Source: JAFCUW01 sp049898325
GTDB taxonomy: Bacteria > Pseudomonadota > Gammaproteobacteria > Burkholderiales > Burkholderiaceae_D
Assembly: GCF_049898325.1 (NCBI RefSeq)
Contig: NZ_JAFCXL010000006.1
Location: 62,001-126,000 of the forward strand
Length of the DNA stretch: 64,000 nucleotides
Direction: 5' to 3'
Both the position numbers and the translations under genes were made by a program. Of this stretch, positions 16,784 to 24,831 are shown piece after piece. Within the stretch, counting starts at the first letter, position 1, and each line of letters begins with the position of its first letter. The notes beneath the pieces are model-generated. The model was not told where the DNA came from. It did not search any database and saw only the letters and a program-made list of their open reading frames with translations.

Positions 16784-18856
16784 TTACTGGGGCGGCAGCG
16801 GCCGCGGCGTTGCCAGCAAGGCCTTCAGGCTGGCCAGCCTGTCCTTCGGCGAAATAATTTCCGTTTCCATGGGCGCGGCGTCGCCCACGTCGAGCGCCAT
16901 TTCCTTGATGAAGCGCGACACGTCGCAGTGCACCTGCTCGCCGGCCCGCTTTCGCTGCTTGCACCAGGTAATGTGCAAGGTGCGCTGCGCCCGCGTGATG
17001 CCCACGTACATCAGGCGGCGCTCTTCCTGCACGCGCGCGCCGATGGTCTCGACGGAGGCGTCGGGGTCGCCCTTGTGCGGCAAGATGCCCTCTTCGACGC
17101 CGACCAGGAATACGTGGGGAAACTCGAGTCCCTTCGAGGCGTGCAAGGTCGACATGCGCACGGCGTCCGGCTCTTCGTCCTTGCCTTCCAACATCGTCAT
17201 CAGGGCCACCATCTGGGTCAGTTCCAGCAGGTTTTTTTCTTCTCCCGACTTGTCCTTGCCGCCGCAACCGCGTTCCTTGAGCCAGTTGGTAAATTCGAGC
17301 ACGTTCTGCCACTTGCTCTGGGCCGCGCGGTCGTCGAACATATCGTAGAGATAGGACTCGTAGCTGATTTCCTTCATCATGTCGTCGAGCACGGCCGCGG
17401 CATTTTCGCCGCTGCCGGACGGCCCCGGGCGGCTCGCGCGCGACTCCAGGTTGTTGATGAAATTGCAGAACTGGCGCAGCGGCAGCAGCTGGCGGTCGGC
17501 CAGTTTCGCCTCGATGCCGCCTTTTAAGGCCGCCTCGAACAGCGAACAGTTCCACTGCTTGGAAAACGCCCCCAGCACCTCCAGCGTCGCCATGCCCACG
17601 CCCCGCTTGGGGGTGGTGACGGCGCGAATGAAGGCCGGATCGTCGTTCTCGTTGGCGACCAGGCGCAAATAACTGATGATGTCCTTGATTTCGGCCTTGT
17701 CGAAAAAACTCTGGCCGCCCGAAATCGTGTACGGAATGCGCTCCTTGCGCAGCGACTGCTCGATCACGCGCGCCTGGTGGTTACCACGGTACAAAATGGC
17801 GTAATCGGACCACTTGTTCTTGCGCTGAAACCGGTCGGCCGAAATCATGATGGCGATCTGCTCGGCTTCCTGGTCGTCGTTCTGCATGCCCAGCACGCGG
17901 ATCGGCTCGCCCAGGCCGTGCTCGGACCACAGCGATTTTTCAAAGATCTTCGGGTTATTCGAGATCACCGCATTGGCCGCCTGCAGGATCCGCGTCGTCG
18001 AGCGGTAATTTTGCTCGAGCTTGATCACTTTCAGATCGGGGAAATCGACGCTCAGCGTTTTCAGGTTTTCCACCGAGGCCCCGCGCCAGGCATAAATGGC
18101 CTGGTCGTCGTCGCCGACGGCGGTGAACATGGGCTTTTTATTGATGCCCGTGACGAGCAGCTTGACCAGTTCGTACTGGCAGGTATTGGTGTCCTGGTAT
18201 TCGTCCATCAGCAGGTAGCGCAGGCGGCGCTGCCATTTGTCGCGGATCGGATCGTTATTACGGAACAGTTCGACGGGCAGGCGGATCAGGTCGTCGAAAT
18301 CGACCGCCTGGTAGGCCGACAGGGTGGCGACATAGCTGCGAAACACCCGCGCCGCCTGCGCCTCGTCCTCGTCCTGCGCATCGCGGATGGCGTCTTCCGG
18401 ATCGATCAGGCCGTTTTTCCACAGCGAGATGGTGTTCTGGATGCGCCGGATCAGCTGCTTGTCGGTGGTGATGGCCAGATCCTGCACCAGGCCGTAGCAG
18501 TCGTCGCTGTCCATGATGGAGAAGCGGTCCTTCAGGCCCACCCCGGCCGCCTCCTGGCGCAGGATTTTCACGCCCAGCGAGTGAAACGTCGACACCGTCA
18601 ACTGCTTGGCCTGGCGCGGCTGCTTGAGCAGCTTGGCGATCCGCTCCTGCATCTCCAGCGCCGCCTTGTTGGTAAACGTCAGGGCGGCGATGGTGCGCGG
18701 GTCGTAGCCGCGGTCCTCGATCAGGTGGGCGATCTTTTGCGTGATCACGCGCGTCTTGCCCGAGCCGGCGCCGGCCAGCACCAGGCAGGGGCCGTCGAGA
18801 TAGATCACGGCTTCGCTCTGGGGAGCGTTCAGGCCGAACTTGGGGGCGGAGGACAT
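16784..18856 (-). CDS. rep: ATP-dependent DNA helicase Rep (UvrD/Rep superfamily 1)
   Basis: 690 residues with all SF1A motifs in order: Walker A AGAGSGKT (28-35), ALTFTNKAA, DEYQDTN (Walker B), GDDDQAIYAWRGA, EQNYRS, TLHASKGLEF and EERRLMYVGITRA. Length and these motifs fit Rep better than UvrD, whose C-terminal extension is longer. Rep unwinds 3'-5' and clears protein roadblocks ahead of the replication fork. No neighbour is co-transcribed on this strand. Confidence 0.93.
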   Translation of the reverse strand: MSSAPKFGLNAPQSEAVIYLDGPCLVLAGAGSGKTRVITQKIAHLIEDRGYDPRTIAALTFTNKAALEMQERIAKLLKQPRQAKQLTVSTFHSLGVKILRQEAAGVGLKDRFSIMDSDDCYGLVQDLAITTDKQLIRRIQNTISLWKNGLIDPEDAIRDAQDEDEAQAARVFRSYVATLSAYQAVDFDDLIRLPVELFRNNDPIRDKWQRRLRYLLMDEYQDTNTCQYELVKLLVTGINKKPMFTAVGDDDQAIYAWRGASVENLKTLSVDFPDLKVIKLEQNYRSTTRILQAANAVISNNPKIFEKSLWSEHGLGEPIRVLGMQNDDQEAEQIAIMISADRFQRKNKWSDYAILYRGNHQARVIEQSLRKERIPYTISGGQSFFDKAEIKDIISYLRLVANENDDPAFIRAVTTPKRGVGMATLEVLGAFSKQWNCSLFEAALKGGIEAKLADRQLLPLRQFCNFINNLESRASRPGPSGSGENAAAVLDDMMKEISYESYLYDMFDDRAAQSKWQNVLEFTNWLKERGCGGKDKSGEEKNLLELTQMVALMTMLEGKDEEPDAVRMSTLHASKGLEFPHVFLVGVEEGILPHKGDPDASVETIGARVQEERRLMYVGITRAQRTLHITWCKQRKRAGEQVHCDVSRFIKEMALDVGDAAPMETEIISPKDRLASLKALLATPRPLPPQ

Positions 18857-19001
18857 CGGGGGGCACTTTGCAGGAGATCAGCCAATCATTGTACAGCCAG
18901 CCCGGCGGTGCACCGGGCGACGGGCGGCGCAGGGGACGACAACGGCGCCCCACTTGCGCTACCATTTGCCCTTGGCGCAAAAGGCGCAGCAGAGGCTACC
19001 C

Positions 19002-19487
19002 ATGAAATTTGAACACCTGATTGAAATTAACGACCCGCTCAACCCCCTGATCGATAGCCTCACCCGCGAGCAGCTGTGGCGCGGCCTGGTGCTGCACGCC
19101 GAGTCGCCCAAGCTGTTCGTGCCGCACCTGGACGAGTGCGCCATCAGCGCGCGCGATGCGGACGGTTTTACGCGCCTGCGCCGCTTCGGCCAGTTGCAGA
19201 TCGAGGACCGGGTGTTCTTGACGCCCCTCGACGAGGTGCGCTACGAAGTGCACGCGCAGGGCGACATCAGCGCCTCGAGCCTGCGCGTGACGATCGAAGC
19301 GCCCGGTGACGCCGTGCTGTTCGTGCGCTTCAAGTACGACGACGGCCATGACGCCGCCACCGACCAGGCCAACGCCATGTACGACGAGTTCAAGAAATCG
19401 GCGTACCAGGAAGCCGACATCGACGCCATCCGCATCGTGCGCGAACTGGCGGCGGCGGGACGGCTCGACGCCAGCTACCTGAACTGA
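19002..19487 (+). CDS. SRPBCC / DUF1857-like (AtaL-like) protein
   Basis: 161 residues from ATG 19002 (AGAGG upstream). MKFEHLIEINDPLNPLIDSLTREQLWRGLVLHAESP is the typical N-terminus of the DUF1857/AtaL-like branch of the SRPBCC (START-like) hydrophobic-ligand fold, and the C-terminal helix YDEFKKSAYQEADIDAIRIVREL completes it. The ligand and role are unknown. It converges with the downstream flavoprotein gene, 21 bp away. Confidence 0.85.
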   Translation: MKFEHLIEINDPLNPLIDSLTREQLWRGLVLHAESPKLFVPHLDECAISARDADGFTRLRRFGQLQIEDRVFLTPLDEVRYEVHAQGDISASSLRVTIEAPGDAVLFVRFKYDDGHDAATDQANAMYDEFKKSAYQEADIDAIRIVRELAAAGRLDASYLN

Positions 19488-19508
19488 GCGCGCCGCCCCG
19501 CGGCAGGC

Positions 19509-20951
19509 TCAGACGCCGGGGGCGTCACCCGCCACGGCGATATCGGACGCATCCCTGACCAGTTCCTCGTGCAGGTGGCGCAGCGCCGTGCGCAGCCCCT
19601 CCTCCACCACCGGGTGATAGAAGGGCATCTCGAGCATCTGCTCGACCGTCATGCGCGCCTGGCAGGCCCAGGCCAGCAGGTGGCCGATGTGCTCGGCGCG
19701 GGGGCCCACCATTTCGGCACCTAAAAAACGCCCGGTGCCGTATTCGCCGTAGACGCGCAGCAGGCCGTGGTTTTGCAGCATGACGCGGCTGCGCCCCTGG
19801 TTCTCGAACGACACCATGCCCAGCGCGAACTTCGGCTTGCCGGCCGCGCACAGGGCGCGGTAGCTCTCGCCCACGGTGGCGATCTGCGGCTCCGTGAAGG
19901 CCACCGCCAGCGCCGTGCGGCGCAGGCCCGGGCGCACGTCGGGAAAGCGGCCCGCGTTGTCGCCGGCGATGCGGCCCTGGTCGGCCGCCTCGGCCAGCAG
20001 GGGGCGCTCGTCGTCGGCGTCGCCGGCGATAAAAATGTGGCTGCCACCGCACTGCATGGTGCAGCGGTCGAACAGGGGGATGCCGTTCCGGTCGAGGTCC
20101 AGGCCCGTGTGTTCGATGCCGATGTCGCCCACGTTGGGCGTGCGCCCCGCGGCCGCCAGCACGATCTCGAACTGGTCGGCGTGCGCGGCGCCGCTGGCGT
20201 CCTCGGTGTGCAGCACCACCCCGCCGCCCGCGGCCGGCTCGACCTTGACGATGCGCTGCTGAAAACGGATGTCGAGCTGAGCGCCGAACACGCGGGTGGC
20301 ATTGTGCAGCACCTGGGGATCGCTGATCTGGGCGATGCTGCCGCCGCGCGCGAAAAAGCTCACGCGCACGCCCAGCCGCGCCATCGCCTGGCCCAGCTCG
20401 AGGCCGATCACGCCGGTGCCGATCACCGCCATCGATGCAGGCAGGTCGGGCAATTCAAAAATGTCGTCGCTGCTGATGATGGCGCCGCCGCCCGCCTCGA
20501 GCACGGGCAGCCGGGTGGGCGTCGAACCGGTGGCGATGACGAAGCGGCTGGCGTTGACGAGCGTGTGATCGTCCACCTGCAGCGTGCGCGGACCGGTAAA
20601 GCGGGCGTGGCCTTGCAGCTTGTCGCTGTCGGCGATGGCGTCGACGCTGTCGATGACGAAGCCGACGAAGCGGTCGCGCTCGGCCTGCACGCGCGCCATC
20701 ACGGCCTTGCCGTCGATGCGCTTGTCGCCCGCGTGCACGCCGAAGGCCGCTGCGCGTTCGAGCATGTGGGCCGCTTCGGCTGCGGCGATGAGCAGCTTGC
20801 TGGGCATGCAGCCGACCCGCGCGCAGGTGGTGCCGTAGTGTCCCCGTTCGATCAGCAGGGCGCGCTTGCCCTGCGCCACGGCGGCGCGGTAGGCCGACAG
20901 GCCGGCGGTGCCGGTGCCGAGAATGGCGACATCGACGTCGAGAGTACGCAT
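19509..20951 (-). CDS. Dihydrolipoyl-dehydrogenase-like pyridine nucleotide-disulfide oxidoreductase
   Basis: 480 residues of a class I disulfide oxidoreductase: FAD-binding GTGTAGLSA near 12-20, redox disulfide Cys43/Cys48 in TTCARVGCMPSKL, NAD-binding GTGVIGLELG in the middle, GDADDERPLL (second FAD contact), and a C-terminal dimer domain with the active-site base in FYHPVVEEGLR. It stands alone, away from any 2-oxoacid dehydrogenase E1/E2 genes, so it may be a paralogue with another disulfide substrate rather than the Lpd of PDH or OGDH. Confidence 0.85.
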   Translation of the reverse strand: MRTLDVDVAILGTGTAGLSAYRAAVAQGKRALLIERGHYGTTCARVGCMPSKLLIAAAEAAHMLERAAAFGVHAGDKRIDGKAVMARVQAERDRFVGFVIDSVDAIADSDKLQGHARFTGPRTLQVDDHTLVNASRFVIATGSTPTRLPVLEAGGGAIISSDDIFELPDLPASMAVIGTGVIGLELGQAMARLGVRVSFFARGGSIAQISDPQVLHNATRVFGAQLDIRFQQRIVKVEPAAGGGVVLHTEDASGAAHADQFEIVLAAAGRTPNVGDIGIEHTGLDLDRNGIPLFDRCTMQCGGSHIFIAGDADDERPLLAEAADQGRIAGDNAGRFPDVRPGLRRTALAVAFTEPQIATVGESYRALCAAGKPKFALGMVSFENQGRSRVMLQNHGLLRVYGEYGTGRFLGAEMVGPRAEHIGHLLAWACQARMTVEQMLEMPFYHPVVEEGLRTALRHLHEELVRDASDIAVAGDAPGV

Positions 20952-21009
20952 GGTCGTTCCTGGAATGAAGGCGGTGGTGCGCCATTCTAGCGCGTGCCCG
21001 TCAACGCGA

Positions 21010-23037
21010 TCAGATATCGAGCGGATCGACTTCCAGCGACCACTTCACGCGGCTCTTCATCTCGCGCAGCAGGGCCAGCCACTGCTTGAGGAAGCCCTGC
21101 AGGGCGGGCCGCGAGGGCGATTCGATCAGCAGCTGGGCGCGGTCGACGTTGTGCACGCGCGTCATCGTCATCGGGATCGGGTCGTTGATGGTGATGGCCG
21201 GGTCGAGCAGGCAATCGCGCGCCTGCTGCAGGAAATCGATGGCGGTGGCCAGCTCGGGCGCCTCGGCGCGCAACAGCGCCTGGTACATATACGGCGGCAG
21301 CGCGGCCTGGCGGCGCTCGGCGAGCAGGCTGTCGGCGAAGCGGTCGTAGTCGTGGCCGACCACGGCCGCATACAGGGGATGGCTGGCGTAGCGGGTCTGG
21401 ATCAGCACTTCGCTGGGGCTGCCGCCTTCCTGGCGCGCGGCGCGGCCGGCGCGCCCGGCCACCTGCATGAGCTGGGCGAACAGGCGCTCGCTGGCCCGGT
21501 AGTCCTGCGAGAACAGCGCGGTATCGGGATTGAGGATGCCCACCAGCGTGAGCTTTTTGAAGTCATGCCCCTTCGCCACCATCTGGGTGCCGATCAGGAT
21601 ATCGACGTCGCCCCGGTGGACGCTGTCGAATGCTTCCTGCGCGCTGCCCTTCTTGCGCGTCGAGTCGGCGTCGATGCGCAGGATGCGCGCCTGCGGGAAC
21701 AGCTGCTGCAGCCCCTCTTCCACGCGCTGGGTGCCGCGCCCCAGCGGGGCGATGTCGACGTTGCCGCAGGTGGGGCAGTGGCGGGGAATGCGCAACTCCA
21801 GGCTGCAGTGGTGACAGCGCAGCCGGTGTTCGGGCTTGTGCAGCACCATGAAGGACGTGCAGCGCGTGCATTCGCTGATCCAGCCGCAGGCTTCGCAGCT
21901 GATCACGGGAGAATAGCCGCGCCGGTTCAGGAACAGCAGCGATTGTTCGCCCCGCTCGAGGCGCTGGCGCAGGGCCGCCACCAGGTGCGAGGTGAGGCCG
22001 TCTTTCGGCTTGTCGCGCTCCATGTCGAGCACTTTTACGCGCGGCAGCACGGCGTCGCGCACGGCCCGTTCGCGCAGTTCGAGCTTGCGGTAACGGCCCG
22101 AGCCGGCGTGATGCCAGCTCTCGAGCGAAGGCGTGGCCGAGCCCAGCACGATGGGAATGGCCAGCTGGCGCGCCCGCCACACGGCCAGGTCGCGCGCCGA
22201 GTAGCGCAAGCCTTCCTGCTGCTTGTAGGAGGGGTCGTGCTCTTCGTCGATGACGATCAGGCGCAGGCGCGGCAGCGACGCCAGGATCGCCAGCCGGGTG
22301 CCCAGGATGATGCGCGCGCGGCCCTCGTGCGCCGCCAGCCAGTGCAGCATGCGCTCGCCCTCGGCCAGGCTGCTGTGCAGGGTCGCCAGCAGCAGGCCGG
22401 GAAAGCGCGCGCGGATATTGCCTTCGAGCTGGGGGGTCAGGTTGATTTCCGGGACCAGGATCAAAATTTGCGCATCGGGCTCGCGCGCGAGCACTTGGGC
22501 GCAGGCCTGCAGGTACACCTCGGTCTTGCCGCTGCCCGTCACGCCGTACAGCAGCAGCGGGGTAAAACCCAGCGCGCCGCCGATGGCGTCGGCCGCCGCC
22601 TGCTGCTGCGGATTGAGGGGCGGCGCCGCAAACGGCGTCGTGTCGGCCACGTCGATGTTCCTGGCCAGCTTCTTGATGGCGCGGTCGAGCGCCACCGTGG
22701 TCGACAGGCGCAGGTTTTTCGGCAGGCCCGGCAAGGCCACCTCGCCCAGCGGGCGCTGGTAGTAATCGGCGGCGAAGGCGGCCAGCGCCAGCCAGGCCGG
22801 CGACAGGGGCGCCAATTGCGCGCGCACCGCCAGCGCATCCTTGAGTTTTTCCGCGGGCACCTCGGTGTGGTGGCCGACGCCGACGATCAGGCCGACCACC
22901 TCGCGGCGGCCGAAGCTCACCAGCACCAGCTGGCCCGCCTGCGGCTCGGCGCCCCGCGCGCACGGCCAGCGGTAGTCGAAACAGCTGGTGAGCGGCGTGT
23001 CGAGGGCGACGGTGAGGATGCAGGCGTCGTTCAGCAT
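21010..23037 (-). CDS. priA: Primosomal protein N' (replication restart helicase PriA)
   Basis: 675 residues. An N-terminal 3'-DNA-binding domain (FDYRWP...LVLVSFGRREVVGLI), helicase core with Walker A GVTGSGKTEVY and DEEH box (DEEHDPSYKQQEGLRYSARDLA), then a zinc module with CEACGWISECTRCTSF and CHHC/CPTCG cysteines, and SF2 motifs including QVAGRAGRA. PriA loads the replisome at abandoned forks. The gene starts at the edge of a non-coding region rich in DnaA boxes. Confidence 0.96.
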   Translation of the reverse strand: MLNDACILTVALDTPLTSCFDYRWPCARGAEPQAGQLVLVSFGRREVVGLIVGVGHHTEVPAEKLKDALAVRAQLAPLSPAWLALAAFAADYYQRPLGEVALPGLPKNLRLSTTVALDRAIKKLARNIDVADTTPFAAPPLNPQQQAAADAIGGALGFTPLLLYGVTGSGKTEVYLQACAQVLAREPDAQILILVPEINLTPQLEGNIRARFPGLLLATLHSSLAEGERMLHWLAAHEGRARIILGTRLAILASLPRLRLIVIDEEHDPSYKQQEGLRYSARDLAVWRARQLAIPIVLGSATPSLESWHHAGSGRYRKLELRERAVRDAVLPRVKVLDMERDKPKDGLTSHLVAALRQRLERGEQSLLFLNRRGYSPVISCEACGWISECTRCTSFMVLHKPEHRLRCHHCSLELRIPRHCPTCGNVDIAPLGRGTQRVEEGLQQLFPQARILRIDADSTRKKGSAQEAFDSVHRGDVDILIGTQMVAKGHDFKKLTLVGILNPDTALFSQDYRASERLFAQLMQVAGRAGRAARQEGGSPSEVLIQTRYASHPLYAAVVGHDYDRFADSLLAERRQAALPPYMYQALLRAEAPELATAIDFLQQARDCLLDPAITINDPIPMTMTRVHNVDRAQLLIESPSRPALQGFLKQWLALLREMKSRVKWSLEVDPLDI

Positions 23038-23081
23038 GGCCGCTGCGCCGCCCGTGCGCCGTCGCCAGCACCGGGCCCGGG

Positions 23082-23107
23082 TGTGGACAACTTTGTGGAC
23101 AAGGCCG
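23082..23107 (+). repeat. Paired DnaA-box module, copy 1
   Basis: Two tandem boxes reading TGTGGACAA, 12 bp apart (23082 and 23094), about one helical turn. The 26-bp module recurs at 23393-23418 with two substitutions. Confidence 0.75.
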
Positions 23108-23246
23108 TTATGGTGCTGCGGGAAAGTTTGTTGTTAATCAAGACGGACCACCGGCAACCAAAAGTCAAATTAAATTTCATCAATAAAATCAAGGACTTGG
23201 AAAAACGCCCCCAGCGAAGACGTTCAGCGGCGCGCAGGTGCCGGTT

Positions 23247-23255
23247 TGTGCATAA
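23247..23255 (-). promoter_or_regulatory. DnaA box (perfect)
   Basis: TGTGCATAA, the reverse complement of TTATGCACA, fits TTATNCACA. Confidence 0.7.
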
Positions 23256-23378
23256 CTCGGCGGTACGGGGCGCCCGCCCGCGATTTCACACACTCTCAAT
23301 ATCATGCGGCGCAGCACGAAGTTAATGTATTACCTGAGCATCTGCGCTAAGTCCCAGTAAACCAAGGACTTTCGCCAA

Positions 23379-23387
23379 TTATCCACA
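23379..23387 (+). promoter_or_regulatory. DnaA box (perfect, highest-affinity form)
   Basis: TTATCCACA, the classical R1-type box, in opposite orientation to the box six bases further on. Confidence 0.78.
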
Positions 23388-23392
23388 TCGCC

Positions 23393-23418
23393 TGTGGATA
23401 ACTTTGTGGACAATGCCG
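23393..23418 (+). repeat. Paired DnaA-box module, copy 2
   Basis: TGTGGATAA (23393-23401, perfect box) and TGTGGACAA (23405-23413) are spaced 12 bp apart, mirroring copy 1 at 23082-23107 with two base changes. Confidence 0.78.
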
Positions 23419-23532
23419 GCAAAACCCCGTTTTCCCTATGAGAGCGGACTGTCGAGCGATCAACGTTCTCGACAGCAAATTTTTATAAGACGTTTAAAAT
23501 CAAGTACTTATAAAGCTCTGAAATTTTTCGAT

Positions 23533-23541
23533 CTATCCACA
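23533..23541 (+). promoter_or_regulatory. Near-consensus DnaA box
   Basis: CTATCCACA, one mismatch from TTATCCACA, at the edge of the AT-rich stretch. Confidence 0.55.
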
Positions 23542-23568
23542 TGCGGAAAAACTGCTAGTCGGACAATT

Positions 23569-23577
23569 TGTGAATAA
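23569..23577 (-). promoter_or_regulatory. DnaA box (perfect)
   Basis: TGTGAATAA, the reverse complement of TTATTCACA, fits TTATNCACA. It lies 29 bp from the hemE stop. Confidence 0.65.
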
Positions 23578-23605
23578 GTGTGATTGTCCGACCTGCCCAC
23601 GCCGC

Positions 23606-24691
23606 TTAAACGGCGCCGCGCTGGGCCCGGCTGAAGCGGTGCACCGCCTCGACCATGGCGCTGACCGACTCGGTGGGCGTGAACTGGGAAATGCCGTGGC
23701 CCAGGTTAAATACATGGCCGTCGCCGGCCGCGGGCGTGCCGTACGAGGTGAGCGAGCGCTCGACCTCGGCGCGGATCTGTTCAGGCGACGCGAACAGGAT
23801 GGCGGGGTCGAGGTTGCCCTGCAAGGCCACCTTGTGGCCCACCAGCGCGCGCGCCTGGCCCAGGTTGACGGTCCAGTCCAGCCCTACCGCATCTGCGCCG
23901 ATATCGGCGATCTGGTCGAGCCACAGGCCGCCACCCTTGGTAAACACCACGGCGGGAATGCGCACGCCGTCCTTGTCGCGCTTGAGCTGGCCAATCACCT
24001 GGCGCATGTAATCGAGCGAAAAGGCCTGGTAGGCGCCGTCGGCCAGTGCCCCGCCCCACGAGTCGAAGATCATCACGGCCTGGGCGCCCGCGTCGATCTG
24101 CGCGTTCAGGTACTGCGCCACGGCGCTGGCGTTGATCGACAGGATGTGGTGCATCAGGTCGGGCCGGCTGTACGCCATTTTCTTGATGGTGTGCCACTCT
24201 TTCGAGCCGCTGCCTTCGACCATGTAACACGCCAGCGTCCACGGGCTGCCGGAAAAGCCGATCAGCGGCACCCGGCCGCCCAGCGCGTGGCGGATCTGGG
24301 TGACGGCCTTGAAGACGTAGTCGAGCGAGTCCATGTCGGGCGCGCGCAGTTTGAGCACGTCGTCCTCGGTGCGCAGGGGACGCTCGAACTTGGGGCCTTC
24401 GCCATCGGCAAAATACAGGCCCAGACCCATCGCGTCGGGCACGGTGAGGATGTCGGAGAACAGGATCGACGCGTCCAGCGGGTAGCGGTCGATCGGCTGC
24501 AGCGTCACTTCGGTGGCGTAGTCGGGGTTTTTCGCCAGGCCCAGGAAGGAGCCGGCGCGCGCGCGCGTGGCACGGTATTCGGGCAGGTAGCGGCCCGCCT
24601 GGCGCATCAGCCACACCGGCGTGTAGTCGGTCGGCTGGCGCAGCAGCGCGCGCAGGAAGGTGTCGTTCTGGAGCGGGGCAAATTGGGTCAT
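23606..24691 (-). CDS. hemE: Uroporphyrinogen decarboxylase
   Basis: 361 residues, usual length. The N-terminal signature PVWLMRQAGRYLPEYRA provides the substrate-binding Arg; GFSGSPWTLACYM and the C-terminal NLGHGI are also conserved. It removes four acetate carboxyls of uroporphyrinogen III to give coproporphyrinogen III in heme biosynthesis (cytosolic). It is transcribed toward the DnaA-box region and is divergent from the S9 peptidase gene, with 140 bp between. Confidence 0.97.
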   Translation of the reverse strand: MTQFAPLQNDTFLRALLRQPTDYTPVWLMRQAGRYLPEYRATRARAGSFLGLAKNPDYATEVTLQPIDRYPLDASILFSDILTVPDAMGLGLYFADGEGPKFERPLRTEDDVLKLRAPDMDSLDYVFKAVTQIRHALGGRVPLIGFSGSPWTLACYMVEGSGSKEWHTIKKMAYSRPDLMHHILSINASAVAQYLNAQIDAGAQAVMIFDSWGGALADGAYQAFSLDYMRQVIGQLKRDKDGVRIPAVVFTKGGGLWLDQIADIGADAVGLDWTVNLGQARALVGHKVALQGNLDPAILFASPEQIRAEVERSLTSYGTPAAGDGHVFNLGHGISQFTPTESVSAMVEAVHRFSRAQRGAV

Positions 24692-24831
24692 GGCGGGCGG
24701 CGGGCGGCTGGGCGAAAGGCGCTATTATCGCATCCTCGCGGCGCCGCCCGCCGAAGCGTGCGCACCCGTGCGGCGCTGGCGAGGACGCCGTCAAACGTGG
24801 CATACTCGCCGTTTTCCCGCGCGCCGCCACC

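Larger units (their letters stand above)
23038..23605. other. Candidate replication origin / DnaA-binding locus between priA and hemE
   Basis: A 568-bp gene-free region with eight 9-mers at or within one base of the DnaA box TTATNCACA. Four are perfect: 23247-23255, 23379-23387, 23393-23401 and 23569-23577. Three read TTGTCCACA on the minus strand: 23082-23090, 23094-23102 and 23405-23413. One reads CTATCCACA: 23533-23541. An AT-rich stretch (about 23475-23530) could be the unwinding element. No ORF with recognisable similarity is present. The boxes are seen; origin function is inference, and DnaA titration or DnaA-controlled expression of hemE/priA are alternatives. Confidence 0.6.
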
